From the NCBI GenBank assembly GCA_020736575.1, contig JAGPYM010000001.1, positions 2,108,001-2,172,000 on the forward strand: DNA of 64,000 nt, given 5' to 3'. The DNA is from Thelonectria olida. Lineage: Eukaryota; Ascomycota; Sordariomycetes; Hypocreales; Nectriaceae. Each line of letters opens with the position of its first letter. Position 1 is the first letter of the stretch. Below are positions 23,622-33,084 of the stretch, in pieces. A program made the translations under genes and the position numbers. A model generated the notes under the pieces. That model saw nothing but the letters and a program-made list of their open reading frames with translations, had not been told where the DNA came from and searched no databases.

Positions 23622-24777
23622 TTATGAGAACTAAAGTGCTGCATGTCAGCCCCAGGCTTTGACCGTAGAATTGGGAAAATGACACATACCTTCCAGCGGT
23701 GCCCACAGTTCATGCACTCGCAGAACGTCGTCATCGGTTCATCGGCGGCTCGGGTCTGAGCCTGCGTGTAGGAGACCTTCTTCTGCTTGCAACGGCCGCA
23801 TTCCAAGCTATCACTGATACTCTTCTCAGCCATGGGGACCTGCGCCTTCTTCATGTTCTCCTTCTCCAGCTCAACCTCCTTCTTGCGCTGGTCCTCACTC
23901 TTCAGTTCGTCATCAGACATGGTCACAAACTTGTCCGGCGACACCTCTCCAGACAAGACGCGTCGTCCTAGCTCCCTGTTGGACTTGTTCTTGAGGTTGG
24001 CGAAAAGCGATCGGATCTTCTTCTTGTATTCGGTACCCTCTCCATTGTAGTGGGAGAAAGCAGCGTGCTCGACGGTCACGGCCTTGGCGATGACATCAGA
24101 CTCGGAGATGGTCGATCGGTAAGCAAGGCCATTGTAGACAAGACCGATGCACTGGTTTCGGACGTTGGAGTCGGTGCGGTTGATGTCGACGCCGTCGCTG
24201 CTGAACTTTCGCTTCTCGGGGTCGCCCTTGAAGGCTCGCTTGGTGCCGCCGGATGATGAGGGGGGAGCGGGCGACGAGGTTTGAGCCGGCGCGGGGGAGC
24301 CCTTCTTGGCCATTGCAAGTTTCGACTTCTTCTCCTTCTCGACTAGCTTCTTCCAGCTGATGACGAGTTCAGTCGCGGCGCGGGCGATATCCTTGTTGGA
24401 GTTTGATCGAAGCTTTCCGACAAAGACACCGGCGCGAGTCGCCTGTTGAGGGAGGGCGGGGTTAGTAAAATGGTTAGACAGACACGCAGGCAATGAATAG
24501 GCAGGGAGAGCGCCTGTATATCCGTGTAGCCCGCAGTTGCGCGCATGTCGTGGGATGCGCGCACCATCTAGGCAACACACATTCCAATTCTCCTCCACGC
24601 GCAACCCATCATGGCGCAAGATAGCGATGGGGACAAGCTTACCCTAAGCATCTCCTCGGTCGGCTTGGCCTCTTTCTTCAATGTGTCGAGCATCTTGATG
24701 GCGTTCTCAGCGGGCTCATTGGCCGCGACGCACTTGGTGAGCGCCTTGATGCGCGATTCTAGTTCTCGTTGATCCAT
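23622..24777 (-). CDS. DST1: Transcription elongation factor TFIIS
   Basis: Rescues backtracked RNA polymerase II by stimulating its transcript cleavage. Three exons (24777-24643, 24442-23690, 23630-23622) give 298 aa, the usual length. Domain I (LW domain) spans about residues 1-80 and ends near TELVISWKKLVEKEKKSK. A Ser/Pro/Ala linker follows, then domain II (NVRNQCIGLVYNGLA to about residue 235, with KIRSLFANLKNKSNRELG). The C-terminal zinc ribbon has ECGRCKQKKVSYTQAQTRAADE, where the acidic DE pair enters the polymerase active site, and CMNCGHRWK. The final exon is only 9 nt and supplies FS plus the stop, completing the conserved HRWKFS end; without it the protein would read through an intron. 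The first intron is 200 nt, long for this window. Identification is certain. Confidence 0.95.
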
Positions 24778-25282
24778 GACGAGTTCAAGGTTGTCGGAGA
24801 ATGCTGTAGGAGATTGACCAAAAGAGGTGCGTGTAAGAGAAGAGATTGCGACAACGGCAGCAACGCACAAACAAACAAATAATAGGTAGAGAAATCGGGG
24901 ATGTGTCCTTCGCAAGATTTCAAGGCGCACCACTTTGTTCTGCGTGAACTTGCGAAGCAGCCGATCCCATATCGTGACGACAAAGACGGCACGTGAGCGA
25001 GAAAGTTCTGCCGAAGTTTAGCCACCGCAATCTTTGGGTATTCTGTTCCTCTTGGTTCCCCTTTGCCCCCTTGAACCTGGAAGGACGTGGGGTGTGGGTC
25101 CTCCTCGATAACCGTTGAAATGTTCCGAACTCCGATTTATTCCCATATCAAAGTCCTCTTGAACGAGTGCGAATAGCTTCTATGAGTGTTCATTCATTGA
25201 AGTTTCTATCATCAAAGACTCGCATTACCTGCTATAGATATCCAAAATGGGTCATTTACCTGTAGTAATTCTAACACAAATC
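24778..25282. other. Intergenic region, RAD2 to TFIIS
   Basis: Both flanking genes are on the minus strand, so this holds the TFIIS promoter and the RAD2 3' end. No gene is recognised. Confidence 0.4.
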
Positions 25283-28200
25283 TCATGACGTCGCTTTGGT
25301 CCGCTTCTTGCCTCGACTCCTTGAAGGCAGTGCCTCCTCAACCCTTTCATCTTCAGCCTCTCCTTCATCTTCATCCACGACATCGGTTCTTGCCGCTCGC
25401 TTTCGTTTTCCAGCATTGTTCTGGGTATTACCTGAGCTGATTGCAGAAGAACCTTCACCGGCGACGTTCGCCCGCAATCTGTCCACAGCCGCCGCCATTC
25501 GCTTGCTGCCCTGCCCTTTCTGTCGGGGCGCAAATGCTTCCTTCGCACCAACACCCACGCCACCCCCAAAGAATCTTGTAATGTTGGCCTGCGTACCTTC
25601 ACGATCTCGCTTGTTCATGTCCCTGATGACTGGTACTAAAACCTCGTCCGTCCTTTCCTTGCTCCACCCGATTGTGGCCATGAGGAACTGCCGCAAGCCC
25701 TCCACGTCCGGAACTCCCCACTTGAACGACTCGTTGCTGTCATCCACCTCTGGATGAAGGTAAGCGTCGTAAACGGCCGAACTGGGAAACCCCGGAGGAA
25801 GGAATAGCTTCGTGGCCTGGGACTTTCGAAACTTCCTTCGGAATGTTGATGAAGCGTCGGCGTCCTTGGGCCGGCTTTGCGATTGCACCTCTTGCCACCA
25901 TTCCCGAAAGTTCTGCAGACCAGACTTGCCTGGGAATTCAGAAAGAATCTCAACGGCCGTGACGGGACCAACGCCGGGTAGGCCCTCTGTGTAATCAGAC
26001 CCAAGAAGGTGCGCCAACGAAATGAGCTGCTCTCGAGAAAGAGACAGTTCCGTTTCAAGGTCAACGCCAAGGTACAACTCGACATATTTATTGCTGTTGA
26101 ACATGTTCTTGTACACGCGAGTACCGCCAAACAGGAATGTATCCGAGTCATCTGTCACGATACCGTCAACTAGTCCTATCCGAACAAGCTCGGCGCATTG
26201 TGCTTCGGCTTCCATGGGTGCAGTGATGTATGGGATACCAAACAACCGAAGGAGAGCCTGGCATTCTGTGATCATGACTTGAGTAACTTCATCGGCATCT
26301 CGGCGGTCTTTCTTCTGCTGGTTCCTCAGAGCTCTTAGCTCCTTCTCATAATCCTCCCTGTTTTGCTCAGCTGACTTGTTGTTCAATTCGCTGGCGAATC
26401 GAGCATGCTCTTCGGCTTCCTCGGCCATTTGCGCCAAGAGCTCTTCGTCTCCTGGATCGCTGAATTCATCTTCATCGTCATCTTCAAAGAACGCATCGTC
26501 GATATCAACAGTGTTCCCACCTTCAGTGACAACTGGAACATCCAGAGCCGGGACGTTCTCAAAGGCTGGAGATGGGCTTTTCTGAGTTTCCTCCCGGGCC
26601 GGTACCGCAGGCACATCCTCAAACTCGGGTTCAGGGGAAGAATCAAGTTGCTTCTCTTCTCCCGAGGGCTCTGGCTCTCTTGGTGCGATAATCGGTGCAG
26701 GCACATCCTCGAATTCTGGCTCGGAGGCTGGTGATGCCTCGGGTTCCTGCGCAGGTTTCGACGAGGAGGATTCTGCCTCATCTGTTGTCTTGGCTTCGGT
26801 TTCTTCATCATCATCAACCACAATAGGAGCGTCTTTTGAAGGCTTCTCTGGTGACGGAGGTATTTCAATAACATGGATCTCATCTTCATCCTCCGAAGAT
26901 GAGTCAATCTCAATTAGTCGGTCTTGCATCTCTCTTCGTCTGAGTCTCTCCTCCTCCTCCGCGGCAAGCCTATCTTCCGCATTTGTTTCTCGCTCTGCCT
27001 CCTGCTGTTTCTTGAGTGACTCCCGAATGTCGGCATCATCAGTCATCCATGGGGGCAGAGGACGAGGGCCGTCGTTTTGAGGTTCCTTTTCGAAGCCTCC
27101 AGCCATCTCGTCGTCAGGGTGCTGTGTTTCTTCGGCCCCAGCCTTTCTCGTCGCCTCGGGCCCCTTTTGGGGCAATTTCTTCCCAAAGATTGAGGAACCC
27201 CAGTTAAGTTTTGGAAAAGGCAACGGTCCATCGAAGGGGTTCTTCTTGTTCTCCATCACAGGTGCCAGCTGAGCCTTCTTCATCCGCCTGGATTTCGCCA
27301 TAATTGCCTGCATATCGTCCTCACTGTCACTATCAGCGGCAGACTCTCGTTCTTGACGCTTTGGTACCGCCGCGTTGGCTCGATTATTGACAATGTGGGC
27401 GATCATGGAACCACCGGAACCAATGATCGGTTTAGAAGCCTCGACAGACTTTTGCATCCACTTGGGCTCTTCGGCAGAGGCATCCTCAAGGTCTTCCCCC
27501 GTCTCTCGACCGACGTTATGCTGATTTTGTAGTGACAATGCGATAGCTCGGGTGAGATCATCTTCTTCCTCTGGATGCAGCCTATTCTTGGTTTGGGCTT
27601 TGATGAGATCATTCACATCTGCAATATTATCACCAACAAATAAGGAGCCCTCATCGTCGACAGCATTGGGTCCCTCCCGATGGTTGTTGTACACATTCTG
27701 CCGTTGTGCCGCCATATCTTGGGCCGCTTGGAAGCTGGCAATGGCAGCAGGCGTTGGTTTTGGCAGTCGGTTCAAACCCTCAATAGGGACATCCTCAAAG
27801 TCGTCGTCGTCGTCTTCATCCTCGTTCTCTTTCGATTGGTATTGGACTTCGATAGCGTCGACGTCAATGGGTTTGTGAGCCTCTCCAATATCCTTCTCTT
27901 TGCTGACTACCCCAAGAGCCCAGCCTCCCTCGACGCCATCGTTCTTGACCAGGATATACTCTCGGTTTTTCTCTCCGGCGATTCTTCCATTGACACCAAG
28001 TGTCAAATCCGTGCCAGTCATTCCAACCTCGAGCATAAGGCGCTGGGTCAGATGGTTTCTCTCCTTGACTCGCTCAATCTGAAACCTTGAGAAAGCCATG
28101 CGATCAGGAAACATGTCATCCAACTGTTCTTTGCTCAGACCCAGTCTCAGTCGGCTTCTCAGTCTCGCCGCGTTGAGGATGTTGTATCGGTCTGGAGGGG

Positions 28201-28900
28201 GTAAACTCTTGAAGAACTCGCCGTCAAAGTCGATTTTACTGAAGTCGTACAAGTTGATATCCTCGCCAGCATGGAACTGACGGGCATATTCTTCCAACTC
28301 CTCAACGCTCATGATTCGAGGGTCATCCGGTTTTCCCATCGCCGCGATACCACCACCATCGAGGTCCGGGAGATGGTAGGCATCTTGCTTGTGGAACTTT
28401 CTGGTTTGAAGCCTTTCTCTTTGCGTTGTGCCTTCTTCCCCGACGTAGACAAATTGGCTTGCGTCAGGGATTTCCTCCTGCATTTCTTCCTCTCTTGCTG
28501 AAACATCACGATCCCTGTTACCCCGTCTCCTCTCCTCCTCCTCCTCGGCGATGCGCTGCATCTGCACCGCGAGTAACTTACCCGCGGTCCTCACAGCATC
28601 TTCTCGACGGCCCTCACGCCTTTGCTTTCGACCTTGGATAGTTTGTCGCTTGAGAGCCGGAGCACCGCCATCAAAGACGAAAACCGGCAAGATTCCAAAC
28701 CAGAGGAGCTTGCAGATACGACGGAAGAAGCCCACGACGTGCGAGTTGCGCAAGGCGTTTCCTTCCTTGTCACGCACAGCTTTGAGGAATTGGTAGATCC
28801 AAATGGATGCATCGACAGCAAGTCGCTTGCGATTGAGCGTTGCAAGGTTTGTCGGTCGCGCGCATGGCTGCACCACGGTCCAGAGACCGTTAACACCCAT
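25283..28900 (-). CDS. RAD2: RAD2/XPG nucleotide excision repair endonuclease
   Basis: Structure-specific 3' endonuclease of nucleotide excision repair, 1205 aa in one exon. The N nuclease block (about residues 1-95, MGVNGLWTVVQPCARP, VDASIWIYQFLKA, FVFDGGAPALK) and the I block (about 876-1000, MEAEAQCAEL, VTDDSDTFLFGG, LLGSDYTEGLPGVGPVTA) contain the acidic metal-binding residues. They are separated by a roughly 780-residue acidic spacer, as in RAD2/XPG and unlike FEN1 or EXO1. The spacer holds four FEDV/FENV motifs (Phe 368, 730, 760, 780) of the type that binds the TFIIH Tfb1 PH domain, and a well-formed ubiquitin-interacting motif at about 444-458 (EEEDDLTRAIALSLQ). A PIP box, QANITRFF, lies at 1104-1111. 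The C-terminus has basic nuclear signals. Very secure. Confidence 0.97.
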   Translation of the reverse strand: MGVNGLWTVVQPCARPTNLATLNRKRLAVDASIWIYQFLKAVRDKEGNALRNSHVVGFFRRICKLLWFGILPVFVFDGGAPALKRQTIQGRKQRREGRREDAVRTAGKLLAVQMQRIAEEEEERRRGNRDRDVSAREEEMQEEIPDASQFVYVGEEGTTQRERLQTRKFHKQDAYHLPDLDGGGIAAMGKPDDPRIMSVEELEEYARQFHAGEDINLYDFSKIDFDGEFFKSLPPPDRYNILNAARLRSRLRLGLSKEQLDDMFPDRMAFSRFQIERVKERNHLTQRLMLEVGMTGTDLTLGVNGRIAGEKNREYILVKNDGVEGGWALGVVSKEKDIGEAHKPIDVDAIEVQYQSKENEDEDDDDDFEDVPIEGLNRLPKPTPAAIASFQAAQDMAAQRQNVYNNHREGPNAVDDEGSLFVGDNIADVNDLIKAQTKNRLHPEEEDDLTRAIALSLQNQHNVGRETGEDLEDASAEEPKWMQKSVEASKPIIGSGGSMIAHIVNNRANAAVPKRQERESAADSDSEDDMQAIMAKSRRMKKAQLAPVMENKKNPFDGPLPFPKLNWGSSIFGKKLPQKGPEATRKAGAEETQHPDDEMAGGFEKEPQNDGPRPLPPWMTDDADIRESLKKQQEAERETNAEDRLAAEEEERLRRREMQDRLIEIDSSSEDEDEIHVIEIPPSPEKPSKDAPIVVDDDEETEAKTTDEAESSSSKPAQEPEASPASEPEFEDVPAPIIAPREPEPSGEEKQLDSSPEPEFEDVPAVPAREETQKSPSPAFENVPALDVPVVTEGGNTVDIDDAFFEDDDEDEFSDPGDEELLAQMAEEAEEHARFASELNNKSAEQNREDYEKELRALRNQQKKDRRDADEVTQVMITECQALLRLFGIPYITAPMEAEAQCAELVRIGLVDGIVTDDSDTFLFGGTRVYKNMFNSNKYVELYLGVDLETELSLSREQLISLAHLLGSDYTEGLPGVGPVTAVEILSEFPGKSGLQNFREWWQEVQSQSRPKDADASSTFRRKFRKSQATKLFLPPGFPSSAVYDAYLHPEVDDSNESFKWGVPDVEGLRQFLMATIGWSKERTDEVLVPVIRDMNKRDREGTQANITRFFGGGVGVGAKEAFAPRQKGQGSKRMAAAVDRLRANVAGEGSSAISSGNTQNNAGKRKRAARTDVVDEDEGEAEDERVEEALPSRSRGKKRTKATS

Positions 28901-29280
28901 GGCGCTTGTTCAGACTGTGAAGGATGTGTGGTAGGGGATTGACCCTCTGTGAAGGCAGCCTTCTACCGGGGCATGGCTCGGGGTTTGTTGGAAACTTCCA
29001 CAGTCTGGAGTTCACAATGGATTATCGCAAGGACGTGTGATTGTTGAAGGTGCAATGTCCAGGCTGCCATGAGGAATTCACGGCGCTCAGCACCTTTGGT
29101 ACACAACGTCAGGGTGGGTCTTCAATCGAGGCTTCCAGGTCATTGGCCCACAGCACCACCCACACGACAGGAGGAGCTGAAGAACTTGTACAGATTCCCC
29201 CTTCAGAATCATCTCATCACTCACCCTCCACACTTTGCGTCCAATCTCACAGGCTTTCGCAAGCCTCCGCGCATTCCGAG
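28901..29280. promoter_or_regulatory. Divergent promoter region, RAD2 and LSM gene
   Basis: A 380-bp gap between two divergent start codons must hold both promoters. The plus-strand frame stays open from 29041 into the LSM gene, so an upstream start for that protein cannot be excluded, though residues before 29281 do not look like the family. No specific motif is claimed. Confidence 0.4.
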
Positions 29281-29706
29281 ATGGACCCAGATGAGGCACG
29301 GAAGTATCTTGCAGGAATACTAAATAAAAACCTTCGCATTCACACTTCGGATGGTCGCCTCTTCTGGGGGGCCCTCAAGTGCACCGACCCTGTACGTCCA
29401 CATATCAATCTTTTCAGGAAAACGTCGTCGGACGAATATTGTGGACTATCTCAACTAATCAAACAACACCAAAAGGACAAGAACATCGTTCTCGCCAACA
29501 CCTACGAGTATCGACAACCCACCTCAAAGCAGCGCGCCGAGGCTGCCGAGAAAGCCGGCGGCGAGACGGTTGCACTAGACATGACATCACGCTATCTTGG
29601 GTTGGTTGTTGTACCTGGACATCATATTATTAGGATGGAAGTCGAGCAGTTTGCTAGCCAACTGAAGAACACCAACTTCATTCGAGACGAGCAGTCGTAT
29701 GCCTAA
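29281..29706 (+). CDS. LSM-domain protein, NatC auxiliary subunit type (Naa38/Mak31)
   Basis: Small Sm-like protein, 113 aa, resembling LSMD1/Naa38, the auxiliary subunit of the NatC N-terminal acetyltransferase. Two exons (29281-29391, 29476-29706). The Sm1 part reads YLAGILNKNLRIHTSDGRLFWGALKCTD, shown here only by position (about residues 9-36), and the Sm2 part contains RYLGLVVVPGHHIIRMEVE. The intron of 84 nt has a GTACGT donor, a CTAATC branch-like site and an AAAAG acceptor; it is a multiple of three and has no stop, so its retention would insert 28 residues between the two Sm motifs. The start at 29281 was chosen because the family begins shortly before this point. A general Sm/LSm RNA-binding role is the alternative. 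Confidence 0.8.
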   Translation: MDPDEARKYLAGILNKNLRIHTSDGRLFWGALKCTDPVRPHINLFRKTSSDEYCGLSQLIKQHQKDKNIVLANTYEYRQPTSKQRAEAAEKAGGETVALDMTSRYLGLVVVPGHHIIRMEVEQFASQLKNTNFIRDEQSYA

Positions 29707-29925
29707 CATTAATAAATAGAATTACAAGAAAAAAGCTACCAAGTAAAGGACCCAAACAGCCTTTTAGAAAACCATGCGTCTCATCATCTGCCCAAACGCC
29801 CCACACAGCGAGGCCGATTTCGTTTATCAAAAGCTGGCCCAGGTATTATAATCTTCGCCTCCCGTAAGTGACTCCATTCCTCCTATGTCGCCCTCTCTTC
29901 GAGATGACCCTACTGTCCTGGACTC

Positions 29926-31271
29926 CTACGCAACAGCGACTTCCTGGGTGCGCCCTCGCGACTCGCCATTCAAGCCACCATCACTACCCAGCATGGAACC
30001 TCGAACATCTTCTTCGTCTTCCTCTTCACTCTCGAGCTCGGCATCTCGTCCAACCCAAGAGCTGCTGTCGTCCAATGGCACGTCTTGGCCAGATAGGTCA
30101 TGGCCTTCGTGTCTGGCACGGATGTTGTTGCGACGACGTTGAGACAAGGTTCGGGCACGAGTAGAGAGCTTGGATGAGACCACGGCGTTTGAACTGACCC
30201 AGTTGGTGAGTGCATCCTCGCAGTCTTGAATAATAGCCTTGCTGGCCTCGTACCCGTCGTAAGCTTGTCGAGTCTCACCCGGAGTGACCGGAGTATCATC
30301 GATCAGCTCGAGGAGGTGCTTCCCATAGCCGGCGATAACGGCAACCTTTTCGCAGTGCTCACGCAGTGCGTCAAATTGGTAGGTGTATGCGGCCTTGACC
30401 TTCTCACGAGTAATGTTGGAAAGCTGAGCTTCGGCGACGAGCGATTCGGCCTCGGCGCGAACGAGTTCCTGTTCGAGGACCACAATCTTGGGAGAGTTTG
30501 GTTCCTTATACTTCAATTGGGCGATTTGGTCGGTGATCTTCTGCTTGCCTATCATGGGTCTTAGCATGTTGCGAGGGAAGGGATGATTGGGCGGGTCTTA
30601 CGGTCTCGACTGGGTTGGACTGATGCCTCAATGTTGCGAATGCTCTTCATGGTAATTCGATACTGGTCGTATCGATCGACATATTGATCTTCAAGTTCAC
30701 CAATCTCGTAGAGAAGGACACCAAGCTTGTCGGTGACGTCAGAGACGTCTTCGTCGCCGGCCTCGCCCCAAATGGATATTTGTTGCTATCAAGGTGTCAG
30801 TCACACATCACGTTAAACCAAAAGTCGGATACCTACAGCGACTTCCATGCGTTCTCGTGCGACGGTTTCCATGCTACGCATAACATTCTTTTCCATCTTA
30901 ACTAGCTGCGAAAGCTTCTTGGATAGGTCGGGTCCGAAGGCTCCGCCGGCATTGCGACGAAGGGCATGGCCTAATATTCGAAGTCATGTTAGCCTCGACG
31001 GATGATGTAGTAATAGAGAGTATTCGTAAAGCAATTCGACGAGGCTCGTGGTAGGTGTGAATGCGCGGGGGCGACGGTTCCTTACCCAGGCTGCCCTTGA
31101 AGAGACGTCCGGATTTGGTGGAGGAGGGCGGTGGCGGGGGGTTCTAGGCATGTGGTCAGCTCGATGCTGTGTGCGGGCAATGCGGCAGCTTCGCAGCGGA
31201 AGATGCGGACATACCTGAAGCTGAGAGGCAGTAGGCGCTCGGCTCTGGCGCATAGAGTATGTGCGATGCAT
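29926..31271 (-). CDS. PIL1: Eisosome core component Pil1/Lsp1 (BAR domain)
   Basis: BAR-domain protein that assembles on the plasma membrane into eisosomes, the furrow-like domains of fungal cells. Five exons (31271-31215, 31143-31086, 30970-30837, 30785-30602, 30548-29926) give 351 aa with all frames closing. The N-terminus MHRTYSMRQSRAPTASQLQ is the conserved Pil1/Lsp1 leader. The BAR helices include FGPDLSKKLSQLVKMEKNVM, WGEAGDEDVSDVTDKLG and YDQYRITMKSIRNIEASVQ, then ELVRAEAESLVAEAQLSNIT and CEKVAVIAGYGKHLLELIDD. The tail after about residue 290 is acidic and Gly/Ser-rich and differs most between paralogues. The leader of about 300 bases upstream of the start is C/T-rich when read on the gene strand. 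Whether it is the Pil1 or Lsp1 paralogue cannot be told. Identification is certain. Confidence 0.95.
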
Positions 31272-33084
31272 CTTGGCGTGGTGACGATGCGACGGGCTGA
31301 CAGGTGGTAGTAATGGGGGAGCGTTGGGCAGACAAAGTAATCGATGTGATGGGACAGGGAGTAGCTTGTGGAGATAAAACGTGGTTCGGCGGAGAGCTGC
31401 AGGAGAAGCAACGAGGGTTGGATGAACAGGAAGGGTCGGATCGAAGCCGGGATGATGGGTAACGTTTTAAGGAAAACTGAAGCTTTGGAGGGAGGTGTTG
31501 TTTTGCGGAGACCAAGATCGTCACACTTGGAGGAAGGCAGACGTCATCTGGATCCACCTTTTATTTGGAGGAGGGTGGTGAGCTCATCAAGGCACACCCA
31601 AGACACTCTAGCACCGGTACAGACGGTGATCGCGGAATGCGTCTCAGTACTTGTCATTGCGAGCGAGTTCGTGCGGGAACCAAGGTCCTTGTACCCATCC
31701 GTTGAATGTCTTAGGTGCATGCTTTGGGCATGTTACTGTTCAATCTCTCGCGCCCAAGGAAGATGCGTGATGCATCCCAGAAGCGGCTCGCAGCGCACGA
31801 AACTTCGAGCCACGACAACGCTAGCTCGCGACTAAAGAGAGTAATGACGAAGTTGAAGCACAAAGACGGACCCTTCCACATGATATTCAGGGTTGTGTGT
31901 GCCGTTTCCCTAGCGAGCGGTTCAGGACTGCGCGGATCAAGCTTAGACCAATCGCGGCTCCTGGTTCTGAGGCGTCCAACGTCAGCCATTGAGTAAAGGT
32001 TATGCTGAGCCAATCGATTCGTTTGTGAACGGGACACTGAAGGAGCCTTGTTTCGTCGGGAAGTTTTTCTGTCGGTTCGTCCGACCAGTCACGTGTGAGT
32101 TTCGCTCTTCGTTTGCATCCGTGTCAAGTACTACAAACATGTTATGAATTAGACCTGGCAGTTTAAAGGTCAGTCATAAGAAAGGCCGAGGATCCGCAAG
32201 ACAAATCACTGTGTATGGACTAGGCACCTAGGTTTGCTGATACCTTGCACAGTTTGAAAACTTGTGCATTGTTTAGGTGGACATATAAATTCAAGGAGAG
32301 GAGCTTCCATGTTGGTTGCCAGTTGACGCTGGGATCGGAACGTCTCCCGGCAGCATCCAAAGGCCAGCTTGAAATTTGCTCCATATTATCGTAATTATTC
32401 AAATTACCTTAGGTAGTCCTTGCAGCAGTGAGAGGTAGGTTAGTGGGCATGAGCACACTTGCTTAGGAGAGATGTGGACAATCTCGTGTGTTGTGAAATT
32501 GAAAGATGTGTGATGAAGCAAACAACTAAGGATCTTGGTCAATTTTATTATCGTATTAAATTCATAAAGGCAGTTGCCCAATTCTCGTGTGTGGAGAGTC
32601 ATGGAGGAAAGTGGCAGTTGCTCGGGTTGTCCAAAGCGGGAAGGGGTGCTGCATAAATTCAGCGCAATCGAGCCTAAACTCAGTTGGTAACGCGCCCCCC
32701 CTGCAACCCCCGTGCAGACTCCTCAACGCGTATCCATCTCACTCACTCAACTCGTTATTCACTTCACCACGGGGGGAGGATCTCAAGTGCGACAACAGGC
32801 CGACCGTTGCATGCATCGCCCTTTTTTCGCCAACTGCTGCCTTGTCGCGTAAAGAGCTTTTGCTGGCTAGTGCCCAACGCTCCTGTCAATCAAGCCGACT
32901 TGGGAGCCCTGACTTCCATTTCCACGGGGCTGTGTTTTGCTCGTTGTCGCCAGATTTCCCACCCTGCTGTTGTCGCAACCGCGTTTTCAGGCCCGCAAAA
33001 CACACGCCGTCAACTTCGTCCCTCTTCATCACATCGCGACTTCACCCAGGCATCCCCGGCTTATGAGACAGGCTCGACGGTTGC
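31272..33084. other. Intergenic region between PIL1 and KMT6
   Basis: Divergent upstream region of two genes, 1.8 kb. The PIL1 side is C/T-rich on the minus strand, and the KMT6 side (32690-33080) is C/T-rich on the plus strand and has open frames that look like leader sequence. No gene is recognised, though a further 5' exon of KMT6 cannot be excluded. Confidence 0.45.

Noticed and set aside
24568..24933. N-terminal extension of TFIIS upstream of 24777
   Set aside because: The extra residues are hydrophobic and unlike the family; the ATG at 24777 gives the normal length.
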